Assembly: GCA_021234155.1 (NCBI GenBank)
Contig: JAJEKV010000237.1
Span: 310,001 to 374,000 of the forward strand
From: Isoetes taiwanensis
Taxonomy: Eukaryota; Streptophyta; Lycopodiopsida; Isoetales; Isoetaceae
DNA length: 64,000 nucleotides
Direction: 5' to 3'
The number at the start of each line of letters is the position of its first letter. Within the stretch, counting starts at the first letter, position 1. Below are positions 12,208 through 23,774 of the stretch, one piece after another. Under the pieces are notes generated by a model. That model saw only the letters and a list, made by a program, of their open reading frames with translations, was not told where the DNA came from and did no database searches. The position numbers and the translations under genes are program-made.

Positions 12208-12445
12208 AGGGTTGGCAGCTCAGTGGTAGAGCACTTGGGTTCCAAGTAGGATTGATATCCATTCATTTTGGCAAGTGCTCCGACACAAACGAGATTGAAC
12301 AGACTTGAGTGATGTCCCAATCATAGTCTATTTCAGGGATGCAATGTCGTGGGAATCTTATTATTTGCAATAATACCACAAAATGGTAGAGTTAATAAGT
12401 ATGTTTATCATTGGCAAAATATGTAATGTAATGTAATGTAATGTG
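12208..12445 (+). mobile_element. tRNA-derived SINE with (AATGT)n tail
   Basis: The head carries a good RNA polymerase III A box (TGGCAGCTCAGTGGTAGAGC, from 12213). About 36 bp on is a B-box-like GGATTGATATCC (12249-12260), the spacing of a tRNA promoter. The body runs about 160 bp and ends in an (ATGTA)4 pentanucleotide tail, the same class of tail seen on the LINEs in this window. The word TGGCAAAAT occurs on both sides of the tail. I infer mobilisation by those LINEs. Exact ends and target duplication are not certain. Confidence 0.62.
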
Positions 12446-15400
12446 GCAAAATCTATTGTTTAAATTTGGATTTTCCGGTTTGATAAAAACTTTTTTGGTT
12501 TTTTTTTAACGTCATGTTCCTAAGGTTTAAGATTTATTGGCAGCCGGAAGATTTTTCCGACATCCAAAAATCTAGAAAGAAACAGGAGTTTTTGCCCTGC
12601 GATGATATCTGTTTTTGGAAAGCTTTTGATGAAGGGCGAGCATGGATAACACCTGTTTTCTAGCCTACATGGGCATGAATCGCTGTCATATTATGTCCAA
12701 CCTTTGCCCTGATTGCTCAGCTTGGCCAAAGTAGCTTTCATTTGTTTATTGTTTATCCCGAAGGATTCCGTGTAGGTAGATTTGCTGACTTCGTCTAGCT
12801 TAATGCCAGACCTTTCTAATGTCTTTGCTCTTTTGCCAGGCATTTTATGAGTCTGTTCAGGAAGAAAACATCTGAAAAAGGTCAGAAGCGAAACGAGGAA
12901 CATGCTTTAAGGATGGGGGTGATGCGTGCACAGATGCAGACATGGCGGCAAAGATACCAGGAGCAATTGCTTGCTTACGGACGATGTGTTGTAAGTAGGT
13001 CTTTCCATCGAATTTCCAGAGTGCATCCACAGATGATTTGCCACAGTCTATTCTCTTTAACCGATTTGCCAGGTAAAATCAGTTTCAGATTGAATCTCCA
13101 CAGGTGATTTGCCAGAGCTGATTACTTTTAGCCGATTTTCCAGATGAAATTGATTTGAAGAATTTATTTGCTTTAGGAAATGGATATTTGGTCCTGATAT
13201 TTGCCTATTCCACACAAGAAGCATGCTCCACGAGCTATGTTGCCATGTAATTCTTGCAGGACTTCATCAGAATTATACAGCCAAAGAGGGATTAAAGAAA
13301 CATTTTCCCATTTATATGCAGTGGAATTGACTGAGCAACTCCCGGCACCTAAGGAGCTGGTTTCTTTTTGCAATTTCAATAAGAGTCTGTATAGCAGAAG
13401 ATTATGACTGGAAACAAGTAAGAAATTCAGTCCTTTTTTGCATTTTCAGCTTTTTTTTTCCAGATTCTAGATAGATTTCTTGCTAGATTTAGAGATGTAT
13501 GCAGTGCACTTCCTTATCTGCTCTTCTGATTATATCGGTGGTCGTTATTGTAAGAATAAATGAGCTCATGGCACTTACATGCATGCCTCTGACTCTAAAT
13601 GAGTTTGTGACCCATTTATAACCCCATTTTCTGCTTTCTGATGCAAACTTGATATTTTCCATAAGATCTAATGTTACAGTCATTGTTTTCTTTTGCAAAT
13701 ATATTGGATATCCAGCTATAAATTGTGACTTGGCTCTATATGGGCTTCGATTTGGCACCAGATCGCCATGACTTAAACTAGATCTTTTAAAAAAGCAATT
13801 TTTTTGAAGACTCCTAAGGTTTCCCTGGAAGTTTATTTATGGTTGACATTTCTTGATTATGTAAATCTCATATGTATCCTTTTTCATTTTGTTGTTAGAG
13901 TCGGATGTTGCCTTCGATTTTGCACATGCTATGCATTGATGTTTTATAAACTCCTTAGCATTTGTTGACTATATTTTTGGAAATCTAATTGTTTGTGCTC
14001 AGTGAATCTCTTTGCCAATTTTGGAGGCTTCTTATTTGGCAGATATGCAGCCTCCTATTGCTTGAATAGTAGCAATGTTTGAGGAATAATCCAGAGAAAT
14101 GATCATGTCTGCCTGTTACTTTGGTGAAACTAGGGGGAGCACTTCCATAAAAAACGAGACTTGATTAGAGAAAGTTATCACATTCTGATATAATTTTTGC
14201 TAAGGGCTTGATGCAGATAATTATTATTTTTTTCCTTTTTAGTGGTCACCAATTCATTATATTTGCATAATATTTGCCCTTCATCTCCATGCCTTCTCCG
14301 CTGCATGTTTCTATCATTGCATTCTAATGCCATTGTTATTTCTCATACAATAACTCCATCTTTTTCTTTTTTGCAGTCTACATTTATGCTGTTGCCTTTA
14401 TAGTACACATTTTTATGCTCCTAAGCTGCATGTCATACATGATGCAGGCAAGTTGGTACCATATGCAGGCATTTTCGAGTAAGCTTTGCTTTGGTTTGTT
14501 CAATTTGTTCTTGGGCAATTTCATGTATTTAATATACATGTGCTGCATTCTGCTTGAATTTAGGATATGTTTAGTGTCTATCAAATTTAACTGTACTATA
14601 GCCACCCACATGCACTGCCATTAAAACCGTGGCTTGCTTCTCTACCTGCTTCCAGAACACTTCACCTAGGAACAACCCAGGATGTGGCAGGTGCTAGCCA
14701 AGTTACATGTTGAAGACTCTGTTTAGGAAGCACCGATTGATTAGGGACTGATGCACACATATATTTTGAATGTTGATCATAGTTTATCATGGTTCAGACT
14801 GAATATGCCAACCACATAAATAGTCTTTTGTAGCAGGTGATGATGACGCAAGTGCCTTCCCAAATTTTCTCAGCAATTGTCAAACAAATGTGATATATTA
14901 TTCAAGTCAATCTATTGAATGCTCTTTCTTTTTCTTAGATGATGATTGAATGGACGTGTCAATGACTATTTGAATGGATGTTTCAAGCCCTTTACTATTT
15001 GTTGGTTGCATTGTCTGACCTCTTTTATTTCTGTTAACAAATGGAGACACATCTGTGTGAAAGCCTGCATACCTGGATTACTATACCTGCCAGCCATCTT
15101 CATATGTGCACTCACCATCAAAGCCCTGGTAAGTCGTTAGGTTTCTTTATTTATTTCAATCACTCTGGCATGTCAATGCATTGAGTTATTTCATGTATAA
15201 ATCACCATCTTAGTTCCAACTTTCATGTATAGAGTATAAATTACCATCTTAGTTCCAACCTTTGTAAGCTATAGCCTGCCTACTTTCTAAGAGTCTCACT
15301 TGCTAATTGCGAGCAAGCTTGCCTTAAAGTTCTATTTGGCATGCAGAAGAGTAACATATTTCTGTGCTTTTATTTTTGCAAGACATTTTGATGAGTAAAA

Positions 15401-15845
15401 TAGCATAATTTGTTTATGTCGTTGTCGGCCTATTGCAGCTCGAGTAAACGCATGGGCCTACTTTGGATCTTTCTGCAGGTTGAAGTAATTTACAAACTTT
15501 CAGCAACTTCTACCTCTCCTTCAATAAGAGCGCATCATCATGGGTAATTTCAGTTCTGTTGTTTTGCTGTAGAAATATATTGTCCCATTTGCAACGTGTG
15601 CTTGCAACAATTGCAGCCAAAACTTTCATTATTGCATCTTTCGTTTTTCATAGTATCAAAAGATTGTCCGTTTACCAGTTGCTTTTATATTGCCATACTA
15701 TCTTTTTGTCTTTCATCTTTATGATTAGGTTTTGAAGGCATCAATTGTCATCGTCGTTGTCTGCTATCACATTTTCTTCTTCATGTTGGTTGCACATTAC
15801 TTTTGTCAAGAACAGATCGCACATCACATTGCATTGAAGTCTCTT
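12446..15845. other. AT-rich DNA with one possible small exon
   Basis: One frame, 12847-12993, reads MSLFRKKTSEKGQKRNEE, then RMGVMRAQMQTW, then QLLAYGRCV and meets a GTAAGT donor. The AYGRCV end recalls the first CHCH-type helix of NDUFAF8-like complex I assembly factors. I could not find a second exon with the matching Cys pair, so this is a weak guess. The rest is T-rich with no supported gene. Confidence 0.28.
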
Positions 15846-15847
15846 TA

Positions 15848-16147
15848 TTACTAGAAATGCAGGATCTCTAATAGAATACGAAGAAAGATTACATGTTATC
15901 AAATGGGTCTTCGTTTCCTCTACCCATGATTTTGGTTAGTTCAAAGCCCAAATGGGTCTTCGTTTCCTCTACCCATGATTTTGGTTAGTTCAAAGCCATA
16001 CTAGAAATGCAGGATCTCTAATAGAATACGAAGAAAGATTACATGTTATCAAATGGGTCTTCGTTTCCTCTACCCATGATTTTGGTTAGTTCAAAGCCCA
16101 AATGGGTCTTCGTTTCCTCTACCCATGATTTTGGTTAGTTCAAAGCC
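15848..16147. repeat. Nested tandem repeat, 2 x 150 bp containing 4 x 49 bp
   Basis: A 150 bp unit (starting CTAGAAATGC at 15851 and 16001) is present twice. Each unit itself ends in two copies of a 49 bp word starting AAATGGGTCTTCG (15901, 15950, 16051, 16100). Copies are practically identical, so both duplications are recent. Confidence 0.95.
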
Positions 16148-16173
16148 CATATATGGTTTTCTCTGTTTTTTAC

Positions 16174-16243
16174 AGCAAATGTTATATCAGTGCCATGAAT
16201 CTTTTGGCAGCAAATGTTATATCAGTGCCATGAATCTTTTGGC
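16174..16243. repeat. 35 bp tandem duplication
   Basis: Two perfect copies of a 35 bp unit beginning AGCAAATGTTATATCAG. Confidence 0.93.
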
Positions 16244-16349
16244 AAGTTTGGCAACTCTTATGACATTCACATATTTTTGGCATTTAATTCATGCATATCT
16301 TTTTGACAATTAAATCTGTAAGAAAAATGACTGGCTTTGTTATCAAATT

Positions 16350-16562
16350 TGACAGATGTTATCAAATTTCACATATGGTGTCTTTATAAAGAAGTATTAG
16401 CCCAATTTCAACAACAAAAGTCAATACCAATTGTAAAATGCAATTTGACAGATGTTATCAAATTTCACATATGGTGTCTTTATAAAGAAGTATTTGGATA
16501 AAATTTACATTTTTCAAAGCCCAATTTCAACAACAAAAGTCAATACCAATTGTAAAATGCAC
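16350..16562. repeat. About 95 bp tandem duplication
   Basis: The block GACAGATGTTATCAAATTTC through CCAATTGTAAAATGCA occurs twice. The second copy carries about 25 extra bases (GGATAAAATTTACATTTTTC region). Confidence 0.9.
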
Positions 16563-17375
16563 TCATCACATTTTGAATCTACATTGAAATAAACTTTGTG
16601 TTCTCCCAATGTATTCCAGAACTCTCATCACTATAACTCTTATCCATAGGGCGATCTGACTTGCAGTGAGTAAACCACTATGTTATCTTCTTATCACAAG
16701 AGGGATGACATCCCAATATCGATATCACCACTTGATGAACCAGCTTAAGATTTGACTTGCACATTCACAACTAGATGAACGAGCTTGAGGTTTTGACTTC
16801 CACATATGTATATGTGTAGCTTGATATGGCCCTAGCTTTTTTGAACTTTTTGGTTTTTTTTCTGCGTATTACTTCTTTCTCTAATTACCATATTTTAGGT
16901 GTAGGATAATTGTTCCTAATTTTGGTACGGAGAGGTGAGTCCTGTGACTGGGGTTAGTTGGGGCCAATAACAACAATCGTAAAATGCACTCATCACATTT
17001 TGAGTCTACGATGGGATAAACTTTGCGTTCTTCCAATATATTATAACTCACATCACTATAACTCTTATCCATAGGACGATCTGACTTGCAGTGAGCAAAC
17101 CACTGTGTTATCGTCTTATCACAAGAGGGATGAGATCCCAATATCGATATCACCACTCAATGAACCAGCTTGAGGTTTGACTTGCACATTCACCACTAGA
17201 TGAACGAGCTTCAGGTTTTGACTTCCACATATGTATATGTGTAGCTTAACATGGCCCTCTTGGTTTTTTTTCTACGTGTTACTTCTTTCTCTAATTACCA
17301 TATTTTGGATGTAGGATAATTGTTCCTAATTTTGGTACGGAGAGTAAGTCCTGTGCCTGGGATTAGCTAGGAGCA
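16555..17375. repeat. About 420 bp diverged tandem duplication
   Basis: The blocks 16555-16969 and 16978-17375 share the same order of words (AAAATGCACTCATCACA, GACTTGCAGTGAG, CAAGAGGGATGA, CACATATGTATATGTGTAGC, GGTGTAGGATAATTGTTCC). They are visibly older than the duplications to their left. Confidence 0.9.
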
Positions 17376-17594
17376 ATCACATCTCCGCAACAAATGAATA
17401 CTTTGAAACAACCACAATTTCTCCTCACTATGCTCCATTGTGTTAGTTTGTAGTTTGAAGCCACTGCATTGTGAAAGCCAACACATCAATGTGTTGATTA
17501 TTAAGAGCATCTTTGTGCATTGCTACTTCCTTTCCTCTCTTAATTCCTCTCAAATAAAGCTAGCGATTGTATAGAATCGTGTCTAGATAGAATT

Positions 17595-17633
17595 GTATCT
17601 ATGCCCGGCAACGCCGGGCACCCGTTACTAGTA
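17595..17633 (+). mobile_element. Helitron 3' terminus
   Basis: GCCCGGCAACGCCGGGC forms a short GC-rich hairpin (7 bp stem, 17603-17619). It is followed 7 bases later by a terminal CTAG and then T, the classical Helitron 3' end inserted between A and T. The 5' TC end was not identified. The duplicated stretch 15.85-17.4 kb may be internal to the element. Confidence 0.75.
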
Positions 17634-18099
17634 TGTAATGTAATGTAATGTAATGTAATGTAATAATGTAATATAATATTATCACATCCACTTTGGACAT
17701 TGAAGGCCATGGAGCAGTAAATATACAATAATTTTCACATTTTCGGTACCAGTGAACGGTGTGATTCTATAGCTCTAAAATAGTGATCAAGCATCATAGG
17801 ATCATGATCAAGTAGTGATATCAATCATTAGTTTGTATACAGAATGTTAGCCATGTGCTCAAAAACACAGGACTATTCCTACTGTTGTACATGGGCAAGA
17901 CACATGGGAAGAACCCTAAGCCCCAAGGGAAAGGAAGAACATAAAGAAAGTCACGTCAAAGAAGATATAAAGGGATCCCAGGGCGTGAAGTTACCACGGA
18001 GCATGGAGCATGAGTCCTCCACGGCATGTTTGGGAGTAGGTAGTCGCTATCCCCAAACTACAGTTTTGCCATTATGGGCCTAAGGCCATTGTACTATAT
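17634..18099. other. (TAATG)n tract and LTR-like flank of copy B
   Basis: A (GTAAT)n pentanucleotide tract at 17634-17672 directly follows the Helitron end. The rest, to TATATATATATA at 18097, has no gene. The TATA-like run followed by the first 140 bp of copy B looks like a solo LTR or promoter fragment, but no mate was found. Confidence 0.4.
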
Positions 18100-19219
18100 A
18101 TATATATCAGAACCTTAGACTTAAGAGGTTAGATGAGATCAGACAAGATTAGCCCTCTTCTTATTTCAGTATCTGCAATTCAGGCGAGACTCATTGTCAG
18201 TATCATTTTATCAAGAGATCTTCCTTAGTTTATGTTTTTTCTTGTGTTTCTCTCTCATTTAGCTCTTAGTTCTTGGTTTTTTTCAAAATCCCGTCTGACA
18301 CTCTTTGTTCAGGATCTGCCTGTTTGATCTATGGGCCCTCATCGAGGGATGTCTCATAGATGATCCCGAACTTGACAAAAACACCAAACACTGTCATCGA
18401 TGCCCAGTCTTGACTCAACTTTTTCTCCTCCAATATGTCAATTTTTTTGCAATGCCAAAGGCAAACCCACTCACGATCAGAGTGTCGAAGACATATGGAA
18501 GAGTTTGGAGCTTTAACTATTCTTAATGAACACTCCCAGCCTCAGATCAATTTCCACATTTTATTTTACCACGCTGCATGGAGCACCATATCAATGGCTC
18601 ATGCCTAATAAGAGCCACTGGAAACAAAGTTGGCGAGAAATGATAGTAGTGTTTCTTGCCCATTATGGGTCCTTTGTGAATGATCAACATATTCTGAAGC
18701 AACCCAACGATACACAGCAATAAACCTCTGAATCAGCACGGAGGAATACACATGCGTTCATCCCACACCTTTTCTACAGATACCAACAAAATCCACAATA
18801 GCAAAAACCCAGAGGTCAATCTTCTCGAACTCTTTTATACACCACACACCAGAATAACAAAAACACTATTACATCACTTGTATTCGCACATTGAAGCTTC
18901 CTCTCTCTATCGCCTGCCTCTCTCTCTAAAAATACAAAAGAAAATTTTGCATACAGAGCTGGGGGTTAAGTTGCACAACGCCTTATGAAATTATGCGAGC
19001 TGAATATGACATGATCCCACTAGAATGTGAACCTATGCGTAGCTCTTTGACATACTTGGTTAGAATGATGGGAACAGATGAAGATAGTTACACTCAAATG
19101 GCTTTGAAAGAAACACTTGAAAGTGGTTGGTATGCGGATGGCTTGATTTGATTGCATAAATGGGGGCTTTCTATTGAAGATCTGGTGCTCAATAAAAATA
19201 AAATTCATGACTGGGTTAG

Positions 19220-19279
19220 AAATGAAATGAAATGAAATGAAATGAAATGAAATGAAATGAAATGAAATGAAATGAAATG
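19220..19279. repeat. (AAATG)12 LINE tail, copy B
   Basis: Twelve AAATG units at the 3' end of the minus-strand LINE, exactly twice the count in copy A. Confidence 0.9.
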
Positions 19280-20604
19280 TTTATATATAATACGTCTGCA
19301 GACCACCAGGTCTATGAGACGTTCAAAAAACCGTACATTCAACATTGTAAAAAATATCTTCTAATGCATCTTCAGAAAGAAATGCATCAGAGCTCTTTTC
19401 ATCTTCCTCTTTCTCATTACCACCAGTAACCTTTAGCACTCTTCCTTTGTTCCATCATTTCAATTGTGGGTATGAGGAGAACATGTGCCTCATCTTCAAT
19501 TTCTCCCATAACGCATAATTTACACATTCTGAGCTCATGAGGTATGTTGCTCCATCTACCCACTTCCACTCCCAATCTGTGTGGACTGAGCCTTAGTCTA
19601 CTAATTGCATGTCTACATTTCATTGACACCCCTTCACTCAAATATCCGGGTTGTTGAAGAGAAGGATTGATGAACTGTTTATAATATGCTTTCTTCACTT
19701 CTGGGACACACCATGATCTCTCAATCACGTGTTCCTGTACCCAAGCCGTAATATCTCCACGTTGGATATGTAAATCATTACAATCCAATCCCCATTTTCT
19801 CATCCAAGCCTGAACATCAGAATACCATCCTCTGCTCATCGTCGTATCCATGGCAATTCTCGGCAAACTTTCTTCATGCATATCCATTTGCAGTTTGCAA
19901 ACATATTCAAGGGTTCTACACAAGGCCTCTACTTCTAGCGGTACCATGCCACATTCTGCCAGCATCATATCATATGGCGTTTGTGCCTTAACCTCTAACT
20001 CGTTTACGAAAATTTTCTTACGAACCTTTTCTACTTTTTCCAAGTCTCTTGACTATAGCCCAGGTGCCCACATCTCGCGACCATACAACACTGGCGGTTT
20101 GTACAAGCATTTTGTATAACATTTTCTTTAATTCAAAATTCCAAATATCAGCCTTTGCACTTCTGCGTTGCATGTTGTATAAAGCCTTCAGCCCACCACT
20201 TACCCCTTTGATCTACAGCTTGATTCCAGCTTGGAGTTTTATCCACCTGAATCCCCAAATATTTATATGAAACTATATCCACCTGCTCTCCTCTATAGAG
20301 AAATTTAAGATGCCCCACCTTAAGTGCCCCAAAAACAATCAATTTAGTTTTAGCCAAATTCACCTTCATACCTTTATTGTCACGAGAGAAAGAGATAAAG
20401 GCCTAAATGCTTACGCATGCACGCCCACCGACTGGATAGGATAACTATATCACCTGCATACAATAACATACGCAATGTATAGCATCCCAGGACCATACCA
20501 TCTCCTCCAGATTGTGCCACCCAGTCTTCCAGCTGATCTATAAATAGTCCAAACAAAGTAGGGGACATAGGGCAGCCCTGTTTAACCCCCATGTTACCGC
20601 TCAC
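19280..20604 (-). pseudogene. 5'-truncated LINE RT and C-terminus, copy B
   Basis: Same element as 2065-3436. It carries GVKQGCPMSPTLFGLF, the altered YAGD box, KTKLIVFG, YKYLGIQVD and most of the C-terminal region. Here the RT frame is broken additionally near 20370-20430 and the zinc-knuckle end near 19470, where copy A is open. Those extra breaks lie exactly in the mismatch clusters between copies. Confidence 0.85.
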
Positions 20605-20663
20605 CTCATCCGATCCTACACGGAATAGGAAATGAAAGTTGTACCAAGAGTGAAAGTTAGACC

Positions 20664-21065
20664 ATGGTCCAAACCAGGGTGGAAATGGGCATGTATAGGG
20701 AAACTATGAAATCAAGTCTATGTGAAATGAGTTACTTGAGAGTGAGCATATACGAAAAAAGCGAGAATGCAATTAATGCGGATGTTTGTACATCGTCTAA
20801 ATGTGGAAGTGAGAAGATGTCAAGGTGTTGCATGAGCTTAGAGAATACAAGATATGCAATTCTAATGATAGAAGATGAGAAACATGCAATACTAGAATGC
20901 TTTGCATACCACCATTTGAGGGAGAAATATGGTATCTTTGTTTCTAATACATATAATTTCTTTGATATGCCAGCTTTGGTAGTGGGTAGTTACCTATCTG
21001 AATTATTCAGTTTGAGAGAGATGTTAATAAAAACTATAAATACTAAGATTATTTATGTTGATTGA
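20664..21065 (+). pseudogene. Plus-strand LINE C-terminal fragment, copy B
   Basis: Counterpart of 3421-3855, with the same IEDEKHAILECFAYHHLREK zinc-knuckle segment. Its 5' end differs from copy A by clustered changes (20750-20775), including CAG read as CGAG. Confidence 0.65.
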
Positions 21066-22064
21066 AAGAGAGATATAGGATGAGGATGAGCAACTATCTA
21101 TGAAGTGTGCTTATCGTATAGTATATATTTCAATTTGAAGTTGTAACGAGTCTCACAAGATGGATTAAAACACTCTTCTTGACCATCATTCATTTAAATT
21201 GCGCCATGTCTATTTGAAAAGCATGCCACTTTTGCAAACCCCTTATCAACTGTAGTGTTGTGAAATAGATTTACTATTTTGCAAGAGTACAATTTTTAAT
21301 CCATTTTTAGTAGATATTTTGACTATTACTTTGAATATAGGAAGGAAAGTGATGTTTTATTAGCACTTGCGAACAACTATGCACACAAAAGATTGTTTAT
21401 ATCGTATTGAGATAAGAGATTCATCCTAATTAGAATTTTTGAATGCATAGAAAAACAATAATTAGCCTTTTTTTTGTGTGGTTGGGACCATATGTTAATG
21501 ATGCATTAATAAACAAATGGATACTCGTAACCATTGTAGACCATGCAGGTCATGTAGAGTTGCTAATTATAGTTGCCAACATGGCCTTTCAAAGCCAAAG
21601 CGTGATTTTAAGTCAAATTGCATTGCATCAATTAAGAACGTAATTCATTCTACTCACTTTAATTAGTATTCAAAAATTCTCAATGAAGTCAGTAAGCCCC
21701 TTGTTTTTGTTGATTTTTACAAAGATGAGCCTTCAATGAGAAAGACCTGGAAGACAAAAAATTATATATTAGCAGTTACGATGAAATCTAGGAGCATTGA
21801 TGAGTAATATAAAATATGCGAGAATTGAAAATATGAAAAGTAAATTTGAACTTCATTGACTAATAAATAGTGTTAAAAGAGGCTTCCAGCAGAGCCAAAA
21901 TATTATTATTTAACGAGAAAAGTAACGAGGTTCTGGATCTAGAGGTTTGATTTGGATGAAACAGCAGAGCACCATGAAAATCGAACAAAAAATGCAAGGA
22001 TTAAAAAATAAGACGCACATACTGTAGATAAATAAGAGCTAAATTAACTGAGGTTTTTTAAGAT

Positions 22065-23640
22065 AGAATGGAATGGAATAGAATGGAATGTATTTTTATC
22101 ATCCACGGAGACCAACTGGCCTATGGGACCCAAACAAAGAAAACAACAAGTGTATTAGCGTCAGGAATAGAAAATCCCTGCCCTGAAGGTTTTTCGCGGG
22201 AAAAACCTTCGTGGTATTAGGCATGCAGATAAACTATACAAAGTTGTACAAGAATATATTATGGTACGATTCAGCGTCGTGCCAGTGGACATAGTTGAAT
22301 GTGTGTATCTATGATCTCTTAAAGATATGATATCAATAAGCCCACAGAGGTCGTGTCTAGATGCATACTTACTAGCTGATTAGGCAGGAGTGAACATAGC
22401 GTGCCCGCAATATGGTCGTATGCTTGACAGTTTTGAAGGGCATGGCATTCATCCTCAATGGCTCCCTGCTGGCAACATTGACAAATCCTGTCCTTGCATG
22501 CCTCCAGGGTCTATCTGCCTATCTTCATGTGGAGGCGATACGCCCCTGTTTAAATGGAAGCTATTTCATGTATAAATATATACACAGGTAGCATTGTAGA
22601 CCTCTTGTCAGCATGGGATTGATCTGTTGCTTGTAGTGTGCCATTTTGACATGTCTAGGGTGTCCACATCTGAGTTTGCTAATGAAGTAAGTATCAAGAC
22701 ACTGCCGCAAATGCTGGTGGTCCTATTCAGTGTGGACCTATATGTACCTTTGCCTCTGCACATTCCATCGCGAGAACCATTGGACTCATTTCTCCTTCCA
22801 ACGAGCTTTAAGACGTTGTTGCCCCAGTGCCATTGAATAAGCAAGTTTAGGGAGATTAGCATCATCCATATCTACCACTTTTTGAAAGTAGATGATGTGG
22901 TGATCCAATGCAACCCTTGAGGGGCAAGAGACATGTTTTCGGTAGCGGGATCTGATAAGGGATTGTGGACTTTACTCCAACTGTGTGAGCTAAGAAGGCT
23001 TTCTGCACTTACTCTAGGTCATAGGTGGCAAGTGATATTACCAGGCCCCAAACCTTGACCACATATAGGAGAAAAGACTCTACCAGTGCTCTGAACAAGT
23101 GTGGCTGATGGCTCAGGCATATAGCTCTGCTTTATGACTGTTGTTCCACATGGTATATAGTGCTTTCCAGCCTGCTATGATGCGTAATCGAATAGAAGTG
23201 TCTCAGTATATGGTTGAAGGGGACTGCACTTTTAGATACTTGTAGGTGGGGGCTATCTTTACATTTAGCCTTTGGTACATGAAAGAAGAAGTTCTTCGCC
23301 AGCGAATGATGAGATAAGCAATGTCTTAGTCTTGGCTAAGTTGATGCACATGCAGTGAACTGGAAAAAGGTGTCCAGAGCATCCAAATGGCGTTGCACGT
23401 TAGCTAGAGTGTAGGCTAAGAGATCCACATCGTCGGCATATATAAGCTGCCTAATTATGCGGTATAGGAGCTAGGCTCCCCCTCCAACTTGTTCAATGAA
23501 CCAATCTTCTAACTGTTCTATATACAGCTTCCCGGCGGACTCCAATGCTGCTGATAACAGTCTGTCCTGACAGTGTCAGCCTGCCTGAGCATACATCATA
23601 CAACCTGTATTTCATAATTTGCAAATCCGTAGGGGCCCTT
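22065..23640 (-). pseudogene. Second degenerate LINE, copy B
   Basis: Counterpart of 4855-6470. The YADD box lies near 23427-23453 and the 11 bp hairpin at 22195-22220. A 26 bp deletion at about 23528 removes part of the SPMLFGLY motif that copy A retains. Confidence 0.78.
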
Positions 23641-23774
23641 AACTACCTCATTCTACATTGGAACCTCGGGCTTCCACATTAGCCTCTAAAGTTGTTTTCT
23701 CCATGTTTGTGAAAGAAAATTGTGAATCCATGCCATATCACAGTCGGAGGAACGAGAATGATACTCTCTAGAAT

